From an uncultured Neomegalonema sp. (GTDB lineage Bacteria > Pseudomonadota > Alphaproteobacteria > Rhodobacterales > Rhodobacteraceae), in NCBI GenBank assembly GCA_937958625.1, contig CALGNO010000087.1:1-52510 (forward strand): a stretch of DNA of 52,510 nucleotides, read 5' to 3'. Within the stretch, counting starts at the first letter, position 1. Each line of letters starts with the position of its first letter. The translations under genes were made by a program, and so were the position numbers. Shown here in pieces: positions 18,786 to 27,272 of the stretch. The notes under the pieces were generated by a model. The model had not been told where the DNA came from. It saw nothing but the letters and a program-made list of their open reading frames with translations, and made no database searches.

Positions 18786-21008
18786 TTGGCAGCCGATAGC
18801 AACGAGCGCAAACGCAGAGCGGCGGAATCCGGCGAGGATTTCGACTCTGGCAAGGTCGAACCGACGATCTATCAGCCGACCGAAATGTCGTTCTTTTCGC
18901 GCTCGCCCGATGAGCGCGCGGAACAGGCGCGCCGTGCGGCCCAGCGTGTGCGGCGACGGGTACAGGGCGACGATGACGAGGTGCCCCCTGCCCCCGAGAC
19001 CCGTGAGCGTGCGCCGGCCCCGACTCCGGCTCCGGCTCCGGCTCCCAGAAGCGCGCCTCAGCCCTCCCGGCCAGCACCGGAGGCAAGGTCGCGCTCTTCG
19101 CTGATTGATCGGGCGACCTCCGGGGATATTCCGAAGCCTGAGAGTGCGCCCCAGCCGCCGAAACCCAGCATCAGCGACAGGATCGCCGCCTCCGCCGAAC
19201 ACGCGCCGCGCCGACCCACGCCGCCCCCCGCCCAACCGGAACCCGCTAAGCCGCAGCGTACGGCGCGCAAGAAAGTGCGCCCTGCGCCCGCCGCGCCTGC
19301 GCCCGAAGCTCCGGCAAAACCACAAGCCGAAAAGCCGACACGCGCTGCCTCGCTGCTGGAACGCGGCTTTGAGGTTGCCGAGCCGAGGCAGACTGTCGCT
19401 CCGGACAGAATTGCACCCTTGCCGCAGAGCCCGCCGAATTTTCGGCACAGCCTGAAACGCGACGAACAGAGCGCGCCGATCCGGAAATCGCCGAGCAACA
19501 ATCGCGGCAGCACGGCCTATCCAGCATCGGATGAATCCGAGCCGCCGGTGGCCCGGCCCAAGATTTCGACCAAGCCGAAAAAGACCCGGCGCTCGATGTC
19601 ATCGCTGATCACACGGTCGACCTCTGCCGCCGAATACGCTGAGGCCTTCGCCGAAGAGTCGGCACCGCAAAAGGAGCGCCCGGCCACGGTCATGCGCGGG
19701 GATGGCCCCGTCGCAACCCGCACGTCGAGCCTTCGCACCGCGAAAACCCGCGCCTTTGCCGCCTTTGAATGGATGATCGCAGGCCGCTATCTGCGCGCAC
19801 GCAAGAAAGAAGGCTTCGTTTCCGTCATCGCGGGTTTCTCGCTGGTCGGCATCGCGCTCGGCGTGGCGACCCTGATCGTGGTGATGGCCGTCATGACCGG
19901 CTTTCGCGAGACGCTGATCACCCAGATCATCGGAGGCAGCCCCCATGTGAACGTGCAATCCCAGGTCGGGGCGTTCGAGAATTTCGACACCGTCGCCGAG
20001 CAGATTCGCGGCGTCGATGGCATCGAGTATGTCACCCCGGTGGTGCAGGGACAGGTGCTCGCCACCGGCAATGACCGTCATTCCGGGGTTCTGGTGCGCG
20101 GGATGCGCAAGGCTGACCTCGAACGCCTGATCGAGACCGCCGAGCCGGAGATCATCAATGGCTCGCTGGCCGAGTTCACCGAGGATAACGGCGTGGCGCT
20201 GGGTGCCAATCTCGCGGCAAAGCTGGGCCTGAGAATCGGTGATTTCATCACCCTCATCTCGCCCGATGGCGACATCACGCCGTTTCAGGCGACGCCGATG
20301 CCGAGGGTAAAGGATTACAAGGTCATCCAGACGTTCAAGCTGGGGGTGCAGGAGATCGACTATAACGTCGCCTTCATGCCCTTTGCCGAAGCGCAGATTT
20401 ACTTCAACAAACAGGATGAGGCCGACACGCTCGATATTTTCGTGGCCGATGCCGAAAATGTCGAAAAATACAGCGATCCGATTTTCGCCGCCTCGCGCAG
20501 CAGCATCAGCCTGTATAACTGGAAGAACCAGAATGGCCGCCTGATCGGCGCGATCAATCTGGAACGACAGGTGATGTTCGTGATCCTGACGATGATCATT
20601 CTGGTCGCGGCGCTCAATATCATCTCCGGCCTCGTCATGCTGGTGAAGGACAAGGCGCGGGACGTGGCGATCATGCGGACCATGGGCATGGCGCGCGGGT
20701 CGATCCTGCGGATCTTTTTCATATGCGGGTCGAGTATCGGCGTGATCGGGTCGCTGCTCGGGGTGCTCCTCGGTGTGCTGTTCGTGGTCAATATCCACAC
20801 GATTCAGGGCTTTGTGGAATGGGTTACGAATACCCGCGTCTGGGACCCGTCGGTGCGGGCCGGGATTTCAGAGATACCCACCAAGCTGCAATTCTCCGAC
20901 GTGGCGCTGACGCTGTTTATCGCGCTTGGCCTGTCGTTCATCGCCACCCTCTTCCCGGCGTGGAAGGCGGCAAAACTCGATCCGGTCGAGGCCCTGCGCT
21001 ATGAGTAG
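18786..21008 (+). CDS. Lipoprotein-releasing ABC transporter permease LolC/LolE with ~325-aa disordered N-terminal extension
   Basis: Core from [49 protein letters not shown] to [21 protein letters not shown] start 20 nt after proS; Pro/Ala/Arg-rich extension. Confidence 0.85.
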   Translation: MAADSNERKRRAAESGEDFDSGKVEPTIYQPTEMSFFSRSPDERAEQARRAAQRVRRRVQGDDDEVPPAPETRERAPAPTPAPAPAPRSAPQPSRPAPEARSRSSLIDRATSGDIPKPESAPQPPKPSISDRIAASAEHAPRRPTPPPAQPEPAKPQRTARKKVRPAPAAPAPEAPAKPQAEKPTRAASLLERGFEVAEPRQTVAPDRIAPLPQSPPNFRHSLKRDEQSAPIRKSPSNNRGSTAYPASDESEPPVARPKISTKPKKTRRSMSSLITRSTSAAEYAEAFAEESAPQKERPATVMRGDGPVATRTSSLRTAKTRAFAAFEWMIAGRYLRARKKEGFVSVIAGFSLVGIALGVATLIVVMAVMTGFRETLITQIIGGSPHVNVQSQVGAFENFDTVAEQIRGVDGIEYVTPVVQGQVLATGNDRHSGVLVRGMRKADLERLIETAEPEIINGSLAEFTEDNGVALGANLAAKLGLRIGDFITLISPDGDITPFQATPMPRVKDYKVIQTFKLGVQEIDYNVAFMPFAEAQIYFNKQDEADTLDIFVADAENVEKYSDPIFAASRSSISLYNWKNQNGRLIGAINLERQVMFVILTMIILVAALNIISGLVMLVKDKARDVAIMRTMGMARGSILRIFFICGSSIGVIGSLLGVLLGVLFVVNIHTIQGFVEWVTNTRVWDPSVRAGISEIPTKLQFSDVALTLFIALGLSFIATLFPAWKAAKLDPVEALRYE

Positions 21009-21696
21009 GCACAAGACCGATGAAGCCGCCATGGTCCTGCGCGGGGTCGGGCGGACCTATCGCCAGGGCGAGAACGCGCTGGAGGTGCTGCGCGGCGTCG
21101 ATCTGACCCTGCATCCCGGCGAGATCGTCGCGTTGGTCGGCCCGTCCGGGTCCGGCAAGTCGACCCTGCTGCATATCGCAGGGCTGCTGGACCTGCCCGA
21201 CAAGGGCGATGTCTATATCGGTGGGCGGCGCTGCGGAAAACTCGACGAGAACGCCCGCACGATGCTGCGGCGTACGGCGGTCGGCTTCGTCTATCAGTTT
21301 CATCACCTGCAACCGGAATTCTCCGCCGCCGAGAATGTCGCCCTGCCCCAGCGGATTGCAGGCGAAAAGCCGAAAGCGGCGTTGCAGCGCGCGAAAGCTC
21401 TGCTGGAGAAGCTTGGCCTCAAGGACCGCGCCGACCATCGCCCCGGCGAGTTGTCGGGGGGCGAGCAACAGCGGGTCGCGATTTGCCGCGCCGTTGCCAA
21501 CAATCCGCGGTTGCTGCTGGCCGATGAGCCGACCGGTAACCTCGACCCGGAGACCTCCGAGACCGTTTTCGCGGAGTTGATGAGCCTGGCGCGGACCCAA
21601 GGCGTCGCGGGCCTGATCGCGACCCACAACATGGACCTTGCCCAGCGCATGGACCGTGCGGTGACGATGGAGGGTGGCCAGCTTCGCGAAGTCTGA
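21001..21696 (+). CDS. lolD: Lipoprotein-releasing ABC transporter ATPase LolD
   Basis: [50 protein letters not shown]; start overlaps lolC/E stop. Confidence 0.93.
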   Translation: MSRHKTDEAAMVLRGVGRTYRQGENALEVLRGVDLTLHPGEIVALVGPSGSGKSTLLHIAGLLDLPDKGDVYIGGRRCGKLDENARTMLRRTAVGFVYQFHHLQPEFSAAENVALPQRIAGEKPKAALQRAKALLEKLGLKDRADHRPGELSGGEQQRVAICRAVANNPRLLLADEPTGNLDPETSETVFAELMSLARTQGVAGLIATHNMDLAQRMDRAVTMEGGQLREV

Positions 21697-21778
21697 GCGC
21701 CGCTGAATACCGTCACTTGTACGCTTTTTTCTGGCGGCGTGAACGTCCTTTTTGCCAAGTGTCGCCTATCCTGACATC

Positions 21779-22660
21779 GTGAAGACTCTTCGACCCATAT
21801 CAGGCATCATCGCCTGCGCCCTTGCGGTGCTGGTCTTGATCTCGGCAACGGTCTGGTCCGGCCTGAGCAACAGCCTGTCGGCCAAAAGCGAATTGCTGGT
21901 CAATATCGGCGAGATTGCGCGGATCGATGAAGTGCTGACCAGTTCGGCCCTGCTTGCCACCGCGACGGGCGAGGCGAAATACGTCGAGCGCTATTTCGCC
22001 CATGTGGAGGCGCTTGATCACCTGCTCGACCGGTCTCTGGCGTTGTTCGATACGGGCGATGCCCGCCGGATGCTGGAACAAACCGACGCCGCGAATGGCG
22101 TGCTGGTCTCGATCGAGGAAAAAGCCCTCACCATAAAGGGTGCGCCGGACCGCGATGCGTACGCGACCCTCGAATCGGAAATCTATCTGGAGAACAAGCG
22201 GCTTTACAGCGAGGGCGTCACTCGGGCCTTCGACGAATTGCGCGCGATTGCGGCACGGGATATTCGCACCCTGCAACGCCTGCTGGTCGGTCTCATGGCC
22301 GTGACGGCCATCCTCTGTATCGCCTCGTTCTGGTTATTTTGGCGCAGCCGTATCGACGCGATGGACCGCGCGCGGCGCGAAGACCGGATCAACGCCATGA
22401 AGATGCTGATCTCGACCTTCATGGACACACAGAACAACCTGCTGAACAATATGATCTTCTTGCGGACGAAGGCGGCGATGGGGGGCACGCTGGGGGCCGA
22501 TGATGTTCGGGTCATCGACCTTGAAATCAAGCGCGCCCAGCAAAAGCTCGCGGAAATCGCCGAGTTCGAGGGCACCGCACCCCGTGACCTCGGCGGCATC
22601 ACGGTGCTTGGCAGAAAGACACAGACGATGCGGTCAGGGGCGGCGCAAGAGGCGCTCTGA
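21779..22660 (+). CDS. Membrane sensor protein with degenerate histidine-kinase-like DHp region, no catalytic domain
   Basis: TM, periplasmic helical region, TM (LLVGLMAVTAILCIASFWLFW), INAMKMLISTFMDTQNNLLNNMIFLRTKAAMG; ends without HATPase motifs. GTG 21779 preferred over track start 21752. Confidence 0.6.
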   Translation: MKTLRPISGIIACALAVLVLISATVWSGLSNSLSAKSELLVNIGEIARIDEVLTSSALLATATGEAKYVERYFAHVEALDHLLDRSLALFDTGDARRMLEQTDAANGVLVSIEEKALTIKGAPDRDAYATLESEIYLENKRLYSEGVTRAFDELRAIAARDIRTLQRLLVGLMAVTAILCIASFWLFWRSRIDAMDRARREDRINAMKMLISTFMDTQNNLLNNMIFLRTKAAMGGTLGADDVRVIDLEIKRAQQKLAEIAEFEGTAPRDLGGITVLGRKTQTMRSGAAQEAL

Positions 22661-22685
22661 GCCGCGTCGGCACCCGCGCCGGAGT

Positions 22686-23012
22686 TCAGTCGAAAATATC
22701 CTCGACCTCGTCCCACAGGTCTTCGATCATATCGAAAAAGCCACTGCTTTTCCTGCGTTTTTCGCGATCCGGCTTGGGGCCGAGGGGGCCGCGCTGGCCG
22801 GTATCGCCGCGCCATTGGGGGGCAAGCCGGGGCGGTGCTTCGCCATTCCATCCTGCTGCATCGGGCGGCGAGGAAACGCTCTGCATCCGCTTGATCGCCA
22901 TGCCCGCACCGCACGCGCCGCAGGTCAGGCTGTCACGGTTGGCGTCCTCAAGGTTAACGAGCGACGCCGCGCCGCAATAGCAGCATTCGATGCTTCGAAC
23001 GTGTTTCGGCAT
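22686..23012 (-). CDS. Small zinc-ribbon-like protein
   Basis: CCYCGAAS...CGACGAG paired Cys motifs; acidic C-term DMIEDLWDEVEDIFD. Confidence 0.65.
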   Translation of the reverse strand: MPKHVRSIECCYCGAASLVNLEDANRDSLTCGACGAGMAIKRMQSVSSPPDAAGWNGEAPPRLAPQWRGDTGQRGPLGPKPDREKRRKSSGFFDMIEDLWDEVEDIFD

Positions 23013-23175
23013 GACGGCTCCTTTCGCGGCTGAACCCTAAGATAAGAGCACGGGCCGTGATAACAAGCTGCCACCAAGGTCGCGAAGGGGCGACAGTCTG
23101 ACGGATTTGCGCGCTCGCCCAAACCTGCGATAGGCGAGACAAGCCAGAGTTCCGCGCGCCGATGAGGATTATGCC

Positions 23176-23496
23176 ATGCTTTTGATCGATTGCCCCTGCT
23201 GCGGGGTCTCCGGCGAGGAAACCGAATTCGCCGCCGGAGGCGAGGCGCATCTGAAGCGCGAGGGGCCGGGCAGCTCCGACGATGCCTTCACGGCGTATCT
23301 GTTCGAGCGCAAGAACCCGCGCGGGGTGCATTTTGAACGCTGGCGTCATGCCTTTGGCTGCGGCAAGTGGTTCCATATGGCCCGCTCGACCGCGACTTTG
23401 GAAGTGTTCGGGGTCTATGCCGCCGATGTTCTGGCCCCGCCGCAATCGGTGCTCGACCGCATCGAAGAAGCCCGCAGCGAGGGGCGCGTGAAATGA
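23176..23496 (+). CDS. soxD: Sarcosine oxidase subunit delta
   Basis: MLLIDCPCCGVSGEETEFAAGGEAHLKREGPGSSDDAFTAYLFERKNPRGVHFERWRHAFGCGKWFHMARSTAT. Confidence 0.95.
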   Translation: MLLIDCPCCGVSGEETEFAAGGEAHLKREGPGSSDDAFTAYLFERKNPRGVHFERWRHAFGCGKWFHMARSTATLEVFGVYAADVLAPPQSVLDRIEEARSEGRVK

Positions 23497-26489
23497 GCCA
23501 GTCCAATCGTCTCGACACCGGCGGCGCGCTGATCGACCGGGATCATGCCATTACATTCTGGTTCGACGACAAACCCTATAAGGGCCATCCCGGCGATACG
23601 CTGGCCTCGGCGCTGCTGGCCAATGGTGTGACGCTGGTCAACCGGTCGTACAAATACCACCGCCCGCGCGGTATTCTCACCTGCGGGGCAGAAGAGCCGA
23701 ATGCGCTGGCCAATATCGGCGAGCGCGCGACTCACGAGCCGAATATCCGCATGACTCAGGTCGAGATCCATGACGGGTTGAAGGCCACGAGCCAGAACCG
23801 GTTTCCGTCGCTGGAGGCGGATGTGGGCGTGCTGAACGCGGCGGCTTCTCGGATGTATCCGGCGGGGTTTTACTACAAGACCTTCATTCACCCCCGCGCG
23901 GCGTGGAAGCATTTCTGGGAGCCGGTGATCCGCCGCATTGCGGGTCTGGGCAAGGCCCCGACCCATCCTGATAACGCGGAATACGAGCATACCTATGCCT
24001 TTTGCGATGTGCTGATCGCGGGCGGCGGGTTGGCCGGATTGCTGGCGGCAAAGGCGGCGGGCGAGGCCGGGGCGCGGGTGATCCTCGCCGAGCAGACTGA
24101 ACGGCTCGGCGGGCGGCTGTTGGTCGATGACGATATGGAAATCGGCGGCAAGCCCGTGGCCGAATGGCTGTCCGAGACCATCGCGGCGCTGGAGGCGATG
24201 GAGAATGTGACCATCCGCCTGCGCACCTCCGTCTCAGCCGCCTATGACCATAACTATTGCCTGCTCTACGAGCGTTGCGGCGACCGGGGCGAAGCGGCGG
24301 CGGTGCGGCATCGGCTTTGGCGGGTGCGGACAGGTAAGTTGATCGCGGCGACCGGGGCCATCGAGCGCCCGATCCCGTTCCACTATAATGATCTGCCGGG
24401 CGTCATGCTGGCCGGAGCCGTGCGTGATTATGTGCGGCTTTACGGCGTTGCGCCGGGCAAGAAGACGGTGATCTATACCACCAATGACGACGCCTATCGC
24501 ACGGCGCTGGCGCTCTATGAGGCGGGGCAGGAGGTGCGGATGATCCTCGACAGCCGTGCCGATCCGTCCGGGCCGCTCATCGACAAATGCCGCGCGGCGG
24601 GGATCGAAATCCGTTCCCATTCCGGCATCGGCAAGGCCATCGGCAAACGCAACCGGCTGGAAAAGATCGAGACCATCGACCTGAATAATCCAGAGGGCAT
24701 CGGCAAGACCGTTCCCTGCGATTGTATCGCCATGTCGGGGGGCTGGTCGCCGGTGGTCCACCTCTATTCGCACTCGGCGGGCAAGGCGGTCTACGACGAC
24801 GCCCGCCATATGTACGTGCCCGACCCCGCCAATCCCCCACGCGGGAAAGACGGCGAGGCCATGGTCTATGTCGCGGGCAGTGCCAATGGCGAGATGACTC
24901 CCGATGCCGTTGCGGCTCGGGCGGTGGAGGCGGCGAATACGGCGCTGGCCGATCTCGGCATGGCGGCAACGGCGACCGCACCTGCCGTCACTTGTGGCGG
25001 CGAAAATCCGGTGGAGCCGGTTTGGTGGACCCCCTCGAAAGGCAAGGCCGCGCTGGGGGCCAAGCATTTCCTCGATTACCAGAATGATGTCACGGTGGCC
25101 GATGTGGCACTGGCGGCGCGCGAGGGCTACGAATCTGTCGAACACGCCAAACGCTACACGACGCTGGGCATGGCCACCGACCAAGGCAAGCTGTCCAATA
25201 TCAACGGCCACGCGATCCTCGGCGCGACGCTGGGCAAGAAAATCGCCGATGTCGGCACCACCACCTTCCGCCCGCCCTACACGCCGATCTCCTTCGGTTC
25301 GATTGCGGGCCGCGAGAAAGGCCCGCTGTTCAAGCCCGTGCGCGAAACCGCGATCCACGGCTGGCACGCGGCCCATGGTGCGGAGTGGGAGCCGGTTGGC
25401 GACTGGCGGCGGCCTTACCGCTATCAGCGCGGCGGCGAGCACCGGAACACCTCGATTGCCCGCGAATGCCTGCGCGTGCGCAATACCGTCGGGGTGCTGG
25501 ACGCCTCGACCCTCGGTAAGATCATCGTCAAGGGGCCGGATGCCGGACGCTTCCTCGACATGATGTACACCAACATGATGTCGAGCCTGAAGCCGGGGCG
25601 GTGTCGCTATGGCCTGATGAATACCGAGAACGGCTTTCTGATGGATGACGGCGTGGTTGTGCGCCTGTCCGAAGATGAATTCCTGTGCCACACGACGTCG
25701 GGCGGCGCGGATCGTATTCACGGTTGGTTTGAGGAATGGCTTCAGACCGAATGGTTCGACATGAAAGTCTATGTCGCCAACGTCACCGAGCAATTCACCC
25801 AGATTGCCGTGGCGGGGCCAAAGGCGCGCGAGGTGCTGAAAAGCTTCGACACCGATCTCGACCTCGATGGCTTGCCCTTCATGGGTATGGCCGAGGGGAT
25901 GTTCGCGGGCTGCCCCGTGCGGCTCTATCGCATTTCCTTTACTGGCGAGCTGTCTTTCGAATTGGCGGTGCCGGTCTCTTACGGCTTGGCGCTGTGGGAG
26001 AAGCTGCACGCCAAGGCCGAGGAACTGGGCGGCGGGGTCTATGGCACCGAGGCGCAGCATGTGTTGCGCGCGGAAAAAGGCTTCGTGGTGATCGGCGACG
26101 AGACTGACGGCACCGTCACCGCGCACGATGTCGGCATGGGTTGGGCCGTGTCGAAGAAGAAAGAAGACTTCATCGGCAAGCGCGCGATGGAACGGTCCGA
26201 CCTGACCCGCAAGGATCGCAAGCAACTGGTCGGCCTGCTGACCGAAGACCCGAATGAGGTGCTGCCCGACGGTGCCCACGGCGTCCATAACGGCAAGGCG
26301 CTCGGCCATGTGACGTCGAGCTATATGTCGCCAACCCTTGGCCGCTCCATCGCTATGGCGCTGATCGTCGGCGGGCAAGGACGTTTCGGCGAGACGATCC
26401 GCATCGCGACGGCGAAGGGCAAGACCGCAAAGGCCGTAATCTGTGACCCGGTCTTTTACGACAAGAAGGGGGAGCGGCAGGATGTTTGA
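23493..26489 (+). CDS. soxA: Sarcosine oxidase subunit alpha
   Basis: FWFDDKPYKGHPGDTLASALLANGV, FAD motif CDVLIAGGGLAGLLAAKAAGEAGARVILAEQ, C-terminal GcvT-like domain. ATG overlaps soxD stop. Confidence 0.95.
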   Translation: MSQSNRLDTGGALIDRDHAITFWFDDKPYKGHPGDTLASALLANGVTLVNRSYKYHRPRGILTCGAEEPNALANIGERATHEPNIRMTQVEIHDGLKATSQNRFPSLEADVGVLNAAASRMYPAGFYYKTFIHPRAAWKHFWEPVIRRIAGLGKAPTHPDNAEYEHTYAFCDVLIAGGGLAGLLAAKAAGEAGARVILAEQTERLGGRLLVDDDMEIGGKPVAEWLSETIAALEAMENVTIRLRTSVSAAYDHNYCLLYERCGDRGEAAAVRHRLWRVRTGKLIAATGAIERPIPFHYNDLPGVMLAGAVRDYVRLYGVAPGKKTVIYTTNDDAYRTALALYEAGQEVRMILDSRADPSGPLIDKCRAAGIEIRSHSGIGKAIGKRNRLEKIETIDLNNPEGIGKTVPCDCIAMSGGWSPVVHLYSHSAGKAVYDDARHMYVPDPANPPRGKDGEAMVYVAGSANGEMTPDAVAARAVEAANTALADLGMAATATAPAVTCGGENPVEPVWWTPSKGKAALGAKHFLDYQNDVTVADVALAAREGYESVEHAKRYTTLGMATDQGKLSNINGHAILGATLGKKIADVGTTTFRPPYTPISFGSIAGREKGPLFKPVRETAIHGWHAAHGAEWEPVGDWRRPYRYQRGGEHRNTSIARECLRVRNTVGVLDASTLGKIIVKGPDAGRFLDMMYTNMMSSLKPGRCRYGLMNTENGFLMDDGVVVRLSEDEFLCHTTSGGADRIHGWFEEWLQTEWFDMKVYVANVTEQFTQIAVAGPKAREVLKSFDTDLDLDGLPFMGMAEGMFAGCPVRLYRISFTGELSFELAVPVSYGLALWEKLHAKAEELGGGVYGTEAQHVLRAEKGFVVIGDETDGTVTAHDVGMGWAVSKKKEDFIGKRAMERSDLTRKDRKQLVGLLTEDPNEVLPDGAHGVHNGKALGHVTSSYMSPTLGRSIAMALIVGGQGRFGETIRIATAKGKTAKAVICDPVFYDKKGERQDV

Positions 26490-26682
26490 GCATAGCGTGG
26501 CTAAAATAGAGCAAGCGACGACCGCGGGTGGTGCGGAACGCGCCGCCCGTGCGGGCGGTCGTCGCGTGTCGGTGCTGCGCACCTCCCATTTTTCTCTTTC
26601 CGCTCCGCGAAAAGGAATTGAGAAAACCGATCCAAAAGTTTGGCGTTCTTTGCGAGAGAACGAGGTTTCCCCATGGACATGA
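26482..26682 (+). other. 66-codon intercistronic ORF overlapping soxA end and soxG start, containing inverted repeats
   Basis: ATGTTTGAG at 26482 overlaps soxA stop; ends TGGACATGA overlapping soxG ATG; IR gcgacgaccgc/gcggtcgtcgc. Confidence 0.3.
26515..26565. promoter_or_regulatory. Inverted repeat in soxA-soxG gap
   Basis: 11-bp perfect arms gcgacgaccgc (26515-26525) and gcggtcgtcgc (26555-26565). Confidence 0.6.
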
Positions 26683-27245
26683 CCCTTGCCCGCCCGTTGA
26701 TGGAGGGGACTGCCGATTCCGGTGCCGGGGGCCTGAAACTGTCGGTGCAGCCCTTGCGCGGCATGGTGACGTTGCGGGCTGACCTGTCCGACGCGACGGT
26801 CGCCAAAGCGGTCAAAGATGCTGTCGGTTCCGATATGCCGGGGGTTCGCAAGGCGACCGATACGGCCCTTTGGATGAGTCCCGACGAACTCCTGCTGCTC
26901 TGCCCCTACGGTGAGCAGGCGGATGTCGTGGGCAAACTCACCGACGCGCTGGCGGACACGCATCATCTCGCGGTCGATGTCTCCGATGCCCGCACGCTAT
27001 TCCGCCTCGAAGGCGATACCGCCCGCGAGGTGCTCGCCAAGGGTGCGCCGGTCGATCTGGCGCGGGGTCAGTTCACTGTCGGCGACCTGCGCCGCACCCG
27101 GATCAGCCATGTTGCGGCGGCCTTTTGGCAGTCGGGCGAAGGGCCGGATGTGTTCGAGATCATCTGCTTTCGCTCCTATGCGCGCTACCTGTGGGACTGG
27201 CTGGAGGAATCCTCGCGCGAAGGGTCGATGCCGGGGGTTCTCTAG
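26673..27245 (+). CDS. soxG: Sarcosine oxidase subunit gamma
   Basis: MDMTLARPLMEGTADSG...LKLSVQPLRGMVTLRADLSD...DVSDARTLFRLEGDTAREVLAKGAPVDLARGQFTVGDLRRTRISHVAAAFWQ. ORF-track start 26640 is a TTG. Confidence 0.9.
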   Translation: MDMTLARPLMEGTADSGAGGLKLSVQPLRGMVTLRADLSDATVAKAVKDAVGSDMPGVRKATDTALWMSPDELLLLCPYGEQADVVGKLTDALADTHHLAVDVSDARTLFRLEGDTAREVLAKGAPVDLARGQFTVGDLRRTRISHVAAAFWQSGEGPDVFEIICFRSYARYLWDWLEESSREGSMPGVL

Positions 27246-27272
27246 CGCGTCCGTAGGCCGTAGGGTCGGGCC

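Noticed and set aside
19599-20798. 399-aa minus-strand ORF antisense to lolC/E
   Set aside because: Antisense to a conserved permease; His/Asp-rich composition typical of spurious high-GC ORFs.
24234-26966. 910-aa minus-strand ORF antisense to soxA
   Set aside because: High-GC antisense artefact; the soxA frame has unambiguous family motifs.
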